Shown here in pieces: positions 16,105 to 22,614 of a stretch of DNA of 23,132 bases. The number at the start of each line of letters is the position of its first letter. The first letter of the stretch is position 1. The stretch covers positions 1 to 23,132 of the forward strand of contig JAWOBX010000035.1 of the NCBI GenBank assembly GCA_046484125.1. The letters are read 5' to 3'. The stretch comes from JBGLNL01 sp046484125 (GTDB lineage Bacteria; Chloroflexota; Dehalococcoidia; SZUA-161; SpSt-899). The translations under genes were made by a program, and so were the position numbers. The notes below the pieces were generated by a model. It searched no databases. It was not told the origin of the DNA and worked only from the letters and a program-made list of their open reading frames with translations.

Positions 16105-17615
16105 ATGGAAAGGTATATTTGACAGGTGCGGGCCCCGGAGACGCGGGACTTATAACCGTAAAGGGCCTGGAGTGTCTGCAGAAGGCCGAGGTGGTGATAT
16201 ATGACAGGCTGATCGATGAAAGCCTTCTGCGGTCAGTTCCCGCCGGTGCGGAAATCATCTATGTGGGGAAGTCAGCCTCGGTTCACGCAATGGAGCAGCG
16301 TGAGATCAACAGTCTGCTGGTTGAGAAAGCCCTGGAAGGGCGCATTGTTGTTAGACTTAAAGGGGGGGATCCGTTCGTCCTGGGGAGGGGCGGGGAGGAA
16401 TGCGAGGAACTGGCCGCAAGTGGCATTCCCTACGAGATAGTGCCGGGGATTACATCAGCGACTGCCGCGCCGGCCTATGCCGGTATACCGGTAACGCACA
16501 GACAGGTATCCTCATCATTTGCGGTCATCACCGGTCATGAAGACCCCGAAAAGGCGGAATCCAGTATTAACTGGGAGAACCTGGCAACCGGAGTCGATAC
16601 CCTGGTTTTCCTTATGGGTATGGGAAACCTTCCCAGTATCACAGAGAAGCTGATCGCGTGTGGCAGGAATCCGGATACACCAGTGGCATTGATTCACCGC
16701 GGAACAACGCTACAGCAGAGGAGTCTGACGGGCACTCTCAGTACAATCGTAAAAAAGGCTCAGGAGGCCGATTTTGAGGCACCTGTTGCCATCGTTGTCG
16801 GAGAGGTAGTCAACCTCAGGGAAAAACTCAGGTGGTTCGAGACAAGACCCCTTTTCGGAAAGAGGGTGCTGGTGACTCGTGCCCAAAGACAGGCCGGAAC
16901 CCTCAGCAGGCTGTTGATTGAAAGGGGCGCTCAGCCATTCGAGCTGCCTTCTATAGAGATACGGCCACTGCCGGATACCTCCGAACTTGATCAGGCGCTT
17001 GTTGATCTGCCGGATTTCGACTGGGTTATATTCACCAGCGCCAATGGTGTCGAGGCTGTCTGGGACAGGCTGGCGGCTCTGAACAGGGACTCGCGGCAGT
17101 TTGGATCGGTAAAGGTTGCAGCAATTGGCCCCGCGACCGCCCGTGAGCTTGAGAGGCACGGTATCTATCCGGATTTCATACCCGTTGAATATACCAGTGA
17201 GGCGATTCTCTCAGGTCTTTCCGAGCGGGAAATCAGGGGGAGCCGTATACTGCTGCCCCGTGCCGATATCGCCCCTGAGGACCTGGTCAATGGACTGGCT
17301 GATCTGGGCGCCATTCCTGTGGAAGTCACAGCGTATCAAACCAGGGTGGCGACTGACGCCGCAGAGCGGGCCGGGCGGATGCTGCGGGATCGCCAGATTG
17401 ATATTGTTACCTTTACCAGTTCCTCTACGGTGACGGGACTGGTGGAGATGCTGGGTGAGAATCGGTGGCTTTTGCGCCAGGTAAAGATAGCCAGCATCGG
17501 GCCGGTTACTTCCGCAACCATCGAGAAGTCAGGGTTAAACGTGGACATTATGGCGAGGGAGCAGACTGTCCCCGGGCTTGTAGACGCGATCGAGGAGGCT
17601 TTTTCGAATGGCTGA
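16101..17615 (+). CDS. cobA-hemD: Fused uroporphyrinogen-III methyltransferase and uroporphyrinogen-III synthase (CobA-HemD)
   Basis: This 504-residue protein carries out two successive steps. The C-terminal half closes hydroxymethylbilane to uroporphyrinogen III; the N-terminal half methylates that at C2 and C7 with SAM to precorrin-2. The methyltransferase part (about 1-245) has YLTGAGPGDAGLITVKGL, VRLKGGDPFVLGRGGEE (84-100), GITSATAAPAYAGIPVTHR and FLMGMGNL. The synthase part (about 253-504) has GKRVLVTRAQRQAGTLS, WVIFTSANGVEAVWDRL, AIGPATARELERHG and FTSSSTVTGLVE. Such fusions are known in bacteria making siroheme or cobalamin. It starts with GTG inside the hemC stop (GTGA) and runs 8 bases into hemB. 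Fusion should channel flux to the siroheme branch, fitting a haem route through siroheme. Confidence 0.95.
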   Translation: MNGKVYLTGAGPGDAGLITVKGLECLQKAEVVIYDRLIDESLLRSVPAGAEIIYVGKSASVHAMEQREINSLLVEKALEGRIVVRLKGGDPFVLGRGGEECEELAASGIPYEIVPGITSATAAPAYAGIPVTHRQVSSSFAVITGHEDPEKAESSINWENLATGVDTLVFLMGMGNLPSITEKLIACGRNPDTPVALIHRGTTLQQRSLTGTLSTIVKKAQEADFEAPVAIVVGEVVNLREKLRWFETRPLFGKRVLVTRAQRQAGTLSRLLIERGAQPFELPSIEIRPLPDTSELDQALVDLPDFDWVIFTSANGVEAVWDRLAALNRDSRQFGSVKVAAIGPATARELERHGIYPDFIPVEYTSEAILSGLSEREIRGSRILLPRADIAPEDLVNGLADLGAIPVEVTAYQTRVATDAAERAGRMLRDRQIDIVTFTSSSTVTGLVEMLGENRWLLRQVKIASIGPVTSATIEKSGLNVDIMAREQTVPGLVDAIEEAFSNG

Positions 17616-18588
17616 TTTTCCGCGGAAGAGATTGCGCCGGCTGAGACGAAATGGTAACCTGAGGAGACTGGTGAGAGAGCATCGGCTGAGCGTTGATAAC
17701 CTCGTGTATCCGTTGTTTGTCACTTATGGAAGTGGTATCAGAAATGAGATCAACTCCATGCCGGGGATATTCCAGCGCTCCGTTGACAGGCTGGAGGAAG
17801 AGGTGAGTGAGGTTGCCGAGCTTGGCATTCCCGCGGTACTTTTGTTTGGTATTCCGGAGGAGAAGGATGAATACGGTTCTTCCGGATATGAAACGGATGG
17901 GGTTATCCAGCGCGCTATAAAGTCCATAAAGCAAACCCGGCCTGATCTGCTGGTTATGACGGATGTCTGCCTGTGCGAGTACACCAGTCACGGGCACTGC
18001 GGGGTGGTGAGTGGAGGGGAGGTTGATAATGACAACACGCTTGAGCTGCTCTCCAAAATGGCGGTCTCACACGCGGAAGCGGGCGCGGACGTGATCGCGC
18101 CCTCTGACATGATGGATGGAAGAGTAGGCGCTATCAGGCGGGAGCTGGACCGTTCCGGACACGAAACCGTATCGATACTGGCCTATTCCGCCAAATATGC
18201 CTCCGCTTTTTACGGGCCGTTCAGAGAAGCTGCCGAGTCGGTTCCTCAATTCGGGGATCGACGCTCTTATCAGATGGATCCGCCGAATATCAGAGAGGCC
18301 ATGAGAGAGATCGAGGCGGATATCGATGAAGGCGCCGATATGGTGATGGTCAAGCCCGCTCTGGCCTATCTGGACGTGATTGGAAAGGCCAGGGATACCT
18401 TCAATTTACCTCTGGCAGCTTATAATGTAAGCGGTGAATACTCGCTGGTGAAGGCGGCGGCCGCACAGGGGTGGATCGATGAGCGGCCGGTTGTTATGGA
18501 AATTCTCACCTCTATAAAACGCGCCGGGGCCGATTTTATCATCACGTATCATGCCAGGGATGTAGCACGCTGGCTTGCCGGAGAATAA
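17608..18588 (+). CDS. hemB: Delta-aminolevulinate dehydratase (porphobilinogen synthase)
   Basis: HemB condenses two 5-aminolevulinates to porphobilinogen. The 326-residue protein has the zinc-type active site: Cys121, Cys123 and Cys131 in DVCLCEYTSHGHCG. The Schiff-base lysines are Lys196 (AYSAKYASAFYG) and Lys249 (VMVKPALAYLD). APSDMMDGRVGAIR and AYNVSGEYSL are also typical. The cysteine triad marks it as Zn-dependent rather than a Mg-only form. GAGGAGG (17592-17598) lies 9 bases before the ATG, inside the end of cobA-hemD. The next gene follows after 77 bases, the first real gap in the cluster. Confidence 0.96.
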   Translation: MADFPRKRLRRLRRNGNLRRLVREHRLSVDNLVYPLFVTYGSGIRNEINSMPGIFQRSVDRLEEEVSEVAELGIPAVLLFGIPEEKDEYGSSGYETDGVIQRAIKSIKQTRPDLLVMTDVCLCEYTSHGHCGVVSGGEVDNDNTLELLSKMAVSHAEAGADVIAPSDMMDGRVGAIRRELDRSGHETVSILAYSAKYASAFYGPFREAAESVPQFGDRRSYQMDPPNIREAMREIEADIDEGADMVMVKPALAYLDVIGKARDTFNLPLAAYNVSGEYSLVKAAAAQGWIDERPVVMEILTSIKRAGADFIITYHARDVARWLAGE

Positions 18589-18604
18589 ACACTTACTACT
18601 TCTT

Positions 18605-18620
18605 ACAGCTCAGCAGCTGT
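18605..18620 (+). other. Short inverted repeat after hemB
   Basis: ACAGCT and AGCTGT pair across a CAGC loop. No T run follows, so it does not look like an intrinsic terminator. It may be a processing or stability hairpin in the hemB to small-gene gap, or chance. Confidence 0.25.
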
Positions 18621-18665
18621 TGTTACCCAAACGCGACAATTGGCGATAAAAAGGAGGTCAGGAAT

Positions 18666-18899
18666 ATGGCTGTAAGTATTGATCCGGATATTCAGGAAAA
18701 CCTGTTTATGATAATTGGTTGTGTGAGAGAGCTCCACAGGAAGCTCTGGGACGAGCCACTGGAGAACCAGCGCTCTGCCATCAAGCGGATGGATGAGTTG
18801 AGTTACATCGATAATGCTTTATCCGTTTTGCGTGAAGGCAATTATGAAGAGGCAAAACAGAATAGAACTGAAGCGGAGTGGAAGTATATAAATGAGTGA
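18666..18899 (+). CDS. Small helical protein of unknown function between hemB and hemL
   Basis: The predicted 77-residue protein has no membrane segment, no signal peptide and a single cysteine (GCVREL). It is charged and almost certainly helical, with two amphipathic stretches: QENLFMIIGCVRELHRKLW, then a segment around MDELSYIDNALSVL. I do not recognise a family. A near-perfect Shine-Dalgarno sequence, AGGAGGT (18652-18658), sits 7 bases before the ATG, stronger than for most genes here, so I take it as genuinely translated. The TGA overlaps the start of a second small reading frame. A haem-pathway accessory or regulatory role is only a guess from position. Confidence 0.7.
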   Translation: MAVSIDPDIQENLFMIIGCVRELHRKLWDEPLENQRSAIKRMDELSYIDNALSVLREGNYEEAKQNRTEAEWKYINE

Positions 18900-19058
18900 A
18901 AAGCTTCACGTAATATCAGTACGCTTTCGCGGGAATAACCGGGCTTTCAACTATCTGATGTCGATCGCGTTGAATTAAGGCACCTCCTGGAGCAAGCGGT
19001 GAGTTCGGGAATCCGGAGGGGTTCTACAGCTTTAAAATCCCCCGGGATTGGGGGATAA
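18892..19058 (+). pseudogene. Second small gene before hemL, apparently frameshifted
   Basis: An ATG at 18892 overlaps the stop of the 77-residue gene and starts a 28-codon frame (MSEKLHVISVRFRGNNRAF...) ending at 18978. From about 18957 a second frame carries on with DVDRVELRHLLEQAVSSG to a TAA at 19056-19058, only 13 bases before hemL. Joined by one -1 shift near 18957, they give about 55 residues that fill the gap neatly. This could be a decayed gene, an assembly error or, less likely, programmed frameshifting; I see no classic slippery heptamer. The function is unknown. Confidence 0.4.
19037..19056 (+). promoter_or_regulatory. Stable hairpin just before hemL
   Basis: ATCCCCC and GGGGGAT form a perfect 7-bp, GC-rich stem with a GGGATT loop. 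It ends 15 bases before the hemL start and next to its ribosome site (GAGGG, 19060-19064). No T run follows. It could affect hemL translation or mark an mRNA processing site, but it also lies within the second frame of the small broken gene and may just be coding sequence. Confidence 0.35.
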
Positions 19059-19071
19059 CGAGGGTTGATAA

Positions 19072-20343
19072 ATGAACAGAGTACGTTCCGAACAGCTTTT
19101 TGAACAGGCCCGTAAATATATACCCGGCGGGGTGGACAGTCCCGTGCGGGCATTCAAATCCGTGGGCGGCACACCCCTTTTCATCAAACGGGCGAAGGGG
19201 TCAAGAATTTACGATGAAGATGGCAACGAGTTCATTGACTATGTTTGTTCGTGGGGTCCCATTATACTCGGCCATGCCCCTCTCCGGGTGGTTAAGGCGG
19301 TACAGCGACTGGCGGAATCCGGTACCAGCTTTGGCGCGCCCACTGAGCTGGAAACCAGGCTCGCCAAAATGATCCGCGAGGCTGTTCCGTCTATCGAGCT
19401 GGTTCGGTTTGTCAATTCCGGTACAGAGGCTACCATGAGCGCTCTTCGGATTGCGCGCGCTTTTACCGGCCGGGACAAGATCGTCAAGTTTGCCGGGTGC
19501 TACCACGGGCATTCTGACGGACTTCTGGCCAGAGCCGGCTCGGGTGCCACCACGCTTGGTGTGCCCGACAGCCCCGGCGTTCCTGAGGGTTATACGAGGA
19601 ACACCCTGCTTGCCGGTTACAATGATCTTGATTCGGTACGAGAGCTTTTTAACGGTCACGATGATATCGCGGCGGTTATCGTTGAGCCGGTTGCCGCTAA
19701 TATGGGGGTGGTTCCTCCCGCTCCCGGCTTTCTCACCGGACTGCGTGAACTGACTTCAACCCATGGGGCTTTGCTGATTTTCGATGAGGTGATCACTGGC
19801 TTCAGGCTCTCATATGGTGGGGCTCAGGAATACTATGGTGTAATCCCGGATCTCACCTGCCTTGGTAAGATAATCGGGGGAGGGTTGCCGGTGGGGGCGT
19901 ATGGGGGGCGGGCTGACATCATGGGGATGGTATCTCCTTCCGGGCCCGTGTATCAGGCGGGAACGCTCTCCGGGAACCCGCTGGCGATGGGCGCCGGAAT
20001 TGAGACACTCAGGGCTTTGAGTGAGCCGGGCGTGTATGCTATTCTCGAGCAGAAGGCCTCGTGGCTGCAAAAAGGGATAGAACAACTGGCTAGCGAAAAG
20101 GGCGGAGCGGTTCGTGTTTCCCGGGCAGGCTCATTGATGACGCTTTTCTTCAATACCGAGCCGGTTATTGATTATGAATCCGCCACACGTTCCAATGTGG
20201 ATATGTTCGCGCAATTCCATGGAAAGATGCTTGAAGAGGGAGTATACTGGCCGCCGTCGCAGTACGAAGCCGTGTTCGTATCGCTGTCTCACAGCGATGA
20301 GGATCTAGAGGCGACGATCAGCGCTGTGGAGCGGGCTTTGTGA
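19072..20343 (+). CDS. hemL: Glutamate-1-semialdehyde 2,1-aminomutase
   Basis: HemL converts glutamate-1-semialdehyde into 5-aminolevulinate with PLP, the step between HemA and HemB. The 423-residue protein opens in the usual way with LFEQARKYIPGGVDSPVRAF. It has VNSGTEATMSALRIARAFTG (114-133), KFAGCYHGHSDG, VEPVAANMG and IFDEVITGFR. The PLP lysine is Lys266 in TCLGKIIGGGLPVGAYGG, and YQAGTLSGNPLAM follows. GAGGG lies 7 bases before the ATG. It is the last gene of the haem cluster. The 140 bases to the convergent next gene hold no clear terminator hairpin. Confidence 0.97.
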   Translation: MNRVRSEQLFEQARKYIPGGVDSPVRAFKSVGGTPLFIKRAKGSRIYDEDGNEFIDYVCSWGPIILGHAPLRVVKAVQRLAESGTSFGAPTELETRLAKMIREAVPSIELVRFVNSGTEATMSALRIARAFTGRDKIVKFAGCYHGHSDGLLARAGSGATTLGVPDSPGVPEGYTRNTLLAGYNDLDSVRELFNGHDDIAAVIVEPVAANMGVVPPAPGFLTGLRELTSTHGALLIFDEVITGFRLSYGGAQEYYGVIPDLTCLGKIIGGGLPVGAYGGRADIMGMVSPSGPVYQAGTLSGNPLAMGAGIETLRALSEPGVYAILEQKASWLQKGIEQLASEKGGAVRVSRAGSLMTLFFNTEPVIDYESATRSNVDMFAQFHGKMLEEGVYWPPSQYEAVFVSLSHSDEDLEATISAVERAL

Positions 20344-20483
20344 GGGGTTGGGCATTAAATGCGCGGATTGTTTTCGGTTTATCCTCCAGTATTTGATCGG
20401 ATACCTCAAGCGCGTGCTGTAATATTCAGCAGCAGGTGTCAATAGAGGCCGATCCGGCATAATTGCTTATTCAGCCGCGATAC

Positions 20484-20855
20484 CTATTCTGTGTTCCGAA
20501 GCCACTCGACGGCTTTTTCCCGGTCGTAAAAGACCGCCAGGAGGTGCCCCTGATTCCTGGCGGCGTTTTCAAAGAAGCTCGAATACTGGGAGTTTTCTTG
20601 GCGTTCAACAACAGCGGTTTTCCAGAACGCCTTTGAACTGGGAAGAGGGTAAGACCTTACCAGGTGAAAGGCATTGACGATTTGCCTGGGCACGGAAAGC
20701 TCGCGTATATCAATAATCATCTTTTTGTGCTCGTATTTAAGGCGTTCCTCGAACACCTTGCTTGTTATTTCCTGTGCCTGGCTGGACCGGGCCTCTCCAT
20801 ACAGTTTAATATAGAGGTAATCACTCTCACTATGAACATACAGGTTGTAACTCAT
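20484..20855 (-). CDS. SpoIIAA/STAS-like protein
   Basis: This 123-residue cytoplasmic protein resembles the small STAS-fold, SpoIIAA-like proteins common in environmental bacteria. It starts with a YNLYVHSESDYLYIKLYGEA strand pair, then a helix and KKMIIDIREL, a STAS-like core strand. A C-terminal FFENAARNQGHLLAVFYDR leads into EKAVEWLRN, the family's usual ending. No phosphorylatable Ser in the classic DSSG setting is seen, so a true anti-anti-sigma role is doubtful. It points towards hemL and has only a weak ribosome site. Nothing links it to the haem genes or the cassettes to its right. Confidence 0.6.
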   Translation of the reverse strand: MSYNLYVHSESDYLYIKLYGEARSSQAQEITSKVFEERLKYEHKKMIIDIRELSVPRQIVNAFHLVRSYPLPSSKAFWKTAVVERQENSQYSSFFENAARNQGHLLAVFYDREKAVEWLRNTE

Positions 20856-21220
20856 ATTCTATTTCTATGCCTTTACTGGTGATAAAGTCAGTTAGAATCT
20901 AGGACGATATACTATTTAGAATTAGAGAGGCTTCGCTCACCAGATAAACCCCGTTCGGATATATCATAATACCCCTGGCGGGAACCGATGTCAATGTCAG
21001 ATCAACACCCGGAAACATCGTTTCAAATAAATACAAAATCCTTTAATAATTAACCGTTCACAACTTTCGTAGCTGATTCGTCAATAGATAAGCCGGCACT
21101 TTTAAGGAATTTATCGAAGCTGTTTTGCCCGATAACCCCGCCCTCTGCATGGGCCCTGGGGCCTATTTTCTGTTGTCGCGAAGCTAGATATGTTATAATG
21201 CGGCAATAAATATAATAATT
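20856..21220. other. AT-rich region between the STAS-like gene and the cassette array
   Basis: No convincing gene is present in these 365 bases. On the minus strand, from about 21166 to 21050, a stretch reads GGVIGQNSFDKFLKSAG and continues to a stop. It has protein-like composition but no good start, so it may be a remnant of a lost gene. A plus-strand promoter for the first cassette gene lies at the right end. I found no attC-like inverted repeat ending at 21221. Confidence 0.4.
21173..21199 (+). promoter_or_regulatory. Putative promoter upstream of the first cassette
   Basis: TTGTCG (21173-21178) and a perfect TATAAT (21194-21199) are 15 bases apart, shorter than ideal. It lies outside the cassette boundary at 21221/21222, so it could drive cassette genes in the way a Pc promoter does. 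A second TATAAT at 21211-21216 has no matching -35. Confidence 0.4.
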
Positions 21221-21221
21221 G

Positions 21222-21817
21222 TTGGGCGTAAATATGAAGATCATTGAACAAGTAAAAGAGCGAGAACCATTCTTCGATGGTTGGGAAACTGAAAAAGTCG
21301 GTTTCACGTTTAGATGTGATCATTGCAGAACTTCCTGCATCATTAGCTTCAAAGAGATTTTGGATGCAGCATGGGGATGGAAGGAAAGTATGGCGGTAGA
21401 TCAGAAAAAAGCCGTAGCGCTGGCCTTTGGAATTGATCTTGATAACAGAAACATTGGTAACGGTATGAATGCTGTTGTAACAAAGGTCTGCGCTAACTGC
21501 AAAAAGACTTTTTATGTCTTCTTTTGGTTTCACGAGTATCGTCATTCTTGTTATCAGATCTCATTGAGAGGGCTTGCAGAAGAATAGGCAAAATACTGGA
21601 ACAAAAGAGTGCCCAACAAACGCGTCCAGCCGACTTTCAGGGGCGGTCTCCTTTGGGCTTGGTTCCGCTTCCAAAAGACATCTTTTTTCAACTTTGCGGC
21701 AAGAGGGAGATAACAGGTTTTGAATTATAGATTGAGATTGTGCTATCATTCAGGCAATTATGGGGTTGCCGCAAAGGTCGGTTCGGCATATGCCCTTCAA
21801 GCGGCTGACGCGTAGCG
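21222..21817 (+). mobile_element. Integron gene cassette A (zinc-ribbon orphan)
   Basis: The 596-base unit starts in the core GTTGGGC (21221-21227), which fits the integron crossover consensus GTTRRRY, and ends at the G of the next core (21817). The R'' box of its attC, GCCCAAC (21611-21617), is the exact complement of its own first core. That is expected when a circular cassette has been inserted. One reading frame fills the space before the attC. Confidence 0.72.
21234..21587 (+). CDS. Small zinc-ribbon-like protein carried by cassette A
   Basis: I do not recognise this protein of about 117 residues. It has two cysteine pairs that could form one zinc site: CDHCRTSC near the N-terminus and CANCKKTF about 60 residues later. 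Between them is a mostly helical stretch (DAAWGWKESMAVDQKKAVAL). An aromatic strand (FYVFFWFHEYR) follows, with one more cysteine near the C-terminus. No signal peptide or clear membrane helix is present. A TTG at 21219 would also be in frame, but ATG 21234 lies wholly inside the cassette. No good Shine-Dalgarno sequence is seen. Cassette genes are often orphans, so lack of homology is expected. Confidence 0.62.
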   Translation: MKIIEQVKEREPFFDGWETEKVGFTFRCDHCRTSCIISFKEILDAAWGWKESMAVDQKKAVALAFGIDLDNRNIGNGMNAVVTKVCANCKKTFYVFFWFHEYRHSCYQISLRGLAEE

Positions 21818-21823
21818 TTATAA
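21611..21823 (+). repeat. attC recombination site of cassette A
   Basis: The site runs from R'' GCCCAAC (21611-21617) to R' GTTATAA (21817-21823). Outer arms ACGCGTCCAGCCG (21620-21632) and CGGCTGACGCGT (21802-21813) pair perfectly, except for one unpaired C on the left. Extrahelical bases of that kind are what integrases use to choose the bottom strand. An inner perfect 11-bp stem, CTTTGCGGCAA (21692-21702) with TTGCCGCAAAG (21766-21776), extends the hairpin. At 213 bases it is longer than most known attC sites. Confidence 0.7.
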
Positions 21824-21850
21824 CTCTAGAATTATACAATCGATAAAACC

Positions 21851-21886
21851 ATAACGTTTGACAATATTATTGTGATACGTTATTAT
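21851..21886 (+). promoter_or_regulatory. higBA promoter overlapped by a 33-bp palindromic operator
   Basis: TTGACA (21858-21863), a 17-base spacer and TATTAT (21881-21886) make a near-consensus promoter. Centred on 21867 is a 33-bp palindrome: outer arms ATAACGT (21851-21857) and ACGTTAT (21877-21883), inner arms ACAATA and TATTGT (21861-21873). Only two base pairs fail to match. HigA antitoxins repress their own promoters, so this is the likely HigA operator. The -10 box ends 7 bases before ATG 21894, so the mRNA should start at or next to the start codon. Confidence 0.8.
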
Positions 21887-21893
21887 TCTATTC

Positions 21894-22175
21894 ATGATCA
21901 GAAGCTTTCAAGATAAAGAAACAGAAAGACTTTTCAATCGACAAGTATCTAGAAGGCTTCCACAAAATATCCAAAAGGTAGCTTTACGAAAACTATGGGT
22001 TCTTGATTCGGCAGATATGCTCCAAGATTTAAGGTTACCACCTGGAAATTATCTTGAAAAACTATCAGGTGATCGAGCAGGCCAACATAGCATCCGAATC
22101 AATGAACAATGGCGAATATGTTTTAAATGGCGCGATGGTGATGCATACGATGTTGAGATTACAGATTATCATTAG
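21894..22175 (+). CDS. higB: HigB toxin (RelE/ParE superfamily mRNA interferase)
   Basis: HigB cleaves mRNA on the ribosome when its antitoxin is lost. The 93-residue protein matches the family across its length: MIRSFQDKETERLFN at the start, PQNIQKVALRKLWVLDSA, then LRLPPGNYLEKLSGDRAGQ. The C-terminal core RINEQWRICFKWRDG ends in VEITDYH, with the basic and aromatic residues usual for catalysis. As in typical hig loci the toxin gene precedes the antitoxin gene, here by 9 bases. No Shine-Dalgarno sequence is visible and the promoter predicts a leaderless transcript. The locus is AT-richer than the haem genes, in line with acquisition. Confidence 0.94.
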   Translation: MIRSFQDKETERLFNRQVSRRLPQNIQKVALRKLWVLDSADMLQDLRLPPGNYLEKLSGDRAGQHSIRINEQWRICFKWRDGDAYDVEITDYH

Positions 22176-22184
22176 GAGAAACAA

Positions 22185-22490
22185 ATGAATACTAAGAAAT
22201 TAGCACCGATTCATCCTGGTGAGATTTTGCTTGAAGAGTTTCTAAAACCAATGGGTATCAGTCAGTATCGACTTGCTAAAGAGATAAGTGTGCCTGCTCG
22301 TAGAATCAATGAAATTGTTCATGGCACTAGGGCAATTACAGCAGATACAGGTTTACGTTTGTCTCGGTACTTTGGCACATCTGAACGTTTCTGGCTTAAT
22401 CTCCAAACGAAGTATGATGTTGAGGTTCAAAAAGACCGCCTTGGCGATACATTAGATACAGAAGTGTGTTCATTAGCTCTGACAAAGTAG
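22185..22490 (+). CDS. higA: HigA antitoxin (XRE-family DNA-binding protein)
   Basis: HigA neutralises HigB and represses the operon. The 101-residue protein has the family opening APIHPGEILLEEFLKPMGIS and the helix-turn-helix SQYRLAKEISVPARRINEIV. HGTRAITADTGLRLSRYFG and FWLNLQTKYDVE follow, both highly typical. AGGAGA lies 5 bases before the ATG, a better ribosome site than that of the toxin, which would favour antitoxin excess. The palindrome over the promoter is its likely target. The stop is 6 bases before the attC-like repeat that ends the cassette. Confidence 0.95.
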   Translation: MNTKKLAPIHPGEILLEEFLKPMGISQYRLAKEISVPARRINEIVHGTRAITADTGLRLSRYFGTSERFWLNLQTKYDVEVQKDRLGDTLDTEVCSLALTK

Positions 22491-22496
22491 TATGAG

Positions 22497-22565
22497 TCAT
22501 AATAAACGAGTGAAAGGGATTTCAATGGGCGCTGCCATTGAAACCCGTTACGCGCGGCGTTATAT
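22497..22565 (+). repeat. attC-like recombination site of cassette B
   Basis: The 69-base site, a typical attC length, ends in a core GTTATAT (22559-22565). TTTCAATGG (22520-22528) and CCATTGAAA (22535-22543) pair perfectly across a GCGCTG loop. Beyond an unpaired A at 22519 the stem continues with GGG and CCC. The single extrahelical base is characteristic of attC. The left box TCATAAT (22497-22503) is degenerate. A simple hairpin after higA is the alternative, but no T run follows. Confidence 0.58.
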
Positions 22566-22614
22566 TCCCCAAGCGAACCTTACAGGAAATGTTGTTTCTA
22601 CCTTTAGTGATGGG

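Larger units (their letters stand above)
21818..22559 (+). mobile_element. Integron gene cassette B (HigBA toxin-antitoxin)
   Basis: The 742-base unit lies between the cores at 21817/21818 and 22559/22560. It holds its own promoter and operator, higB, higA and an attC-like site beginning 6 bases after the higA stop. Cassettes with self-promoted toxin-antitoxin pairs are well known in chromosomal integrons, where they are thought to stabilise arrays. Its R'' box (TCATAAT) matches only 5 of 7 positions of the complement of its own first core, so this boundary is less certain than that of cassette A. Confidence 0.62.

Noticed and set aside
18605..18620. Intrinsic terminator between hemB and the small gene
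   Set aside because: The stem is short and no T run follows.
19037..19056. T-box or other riboswitch before hemL
   Set aside because: No T-box consensus or other riboswitch core can be recognised, only a single hairpin.
20344..20483. Terminator between hemL and the convergent STAS-like gene
   Set aside because: I looked for a GC-rich stem followed by a T run on either strand and found none.
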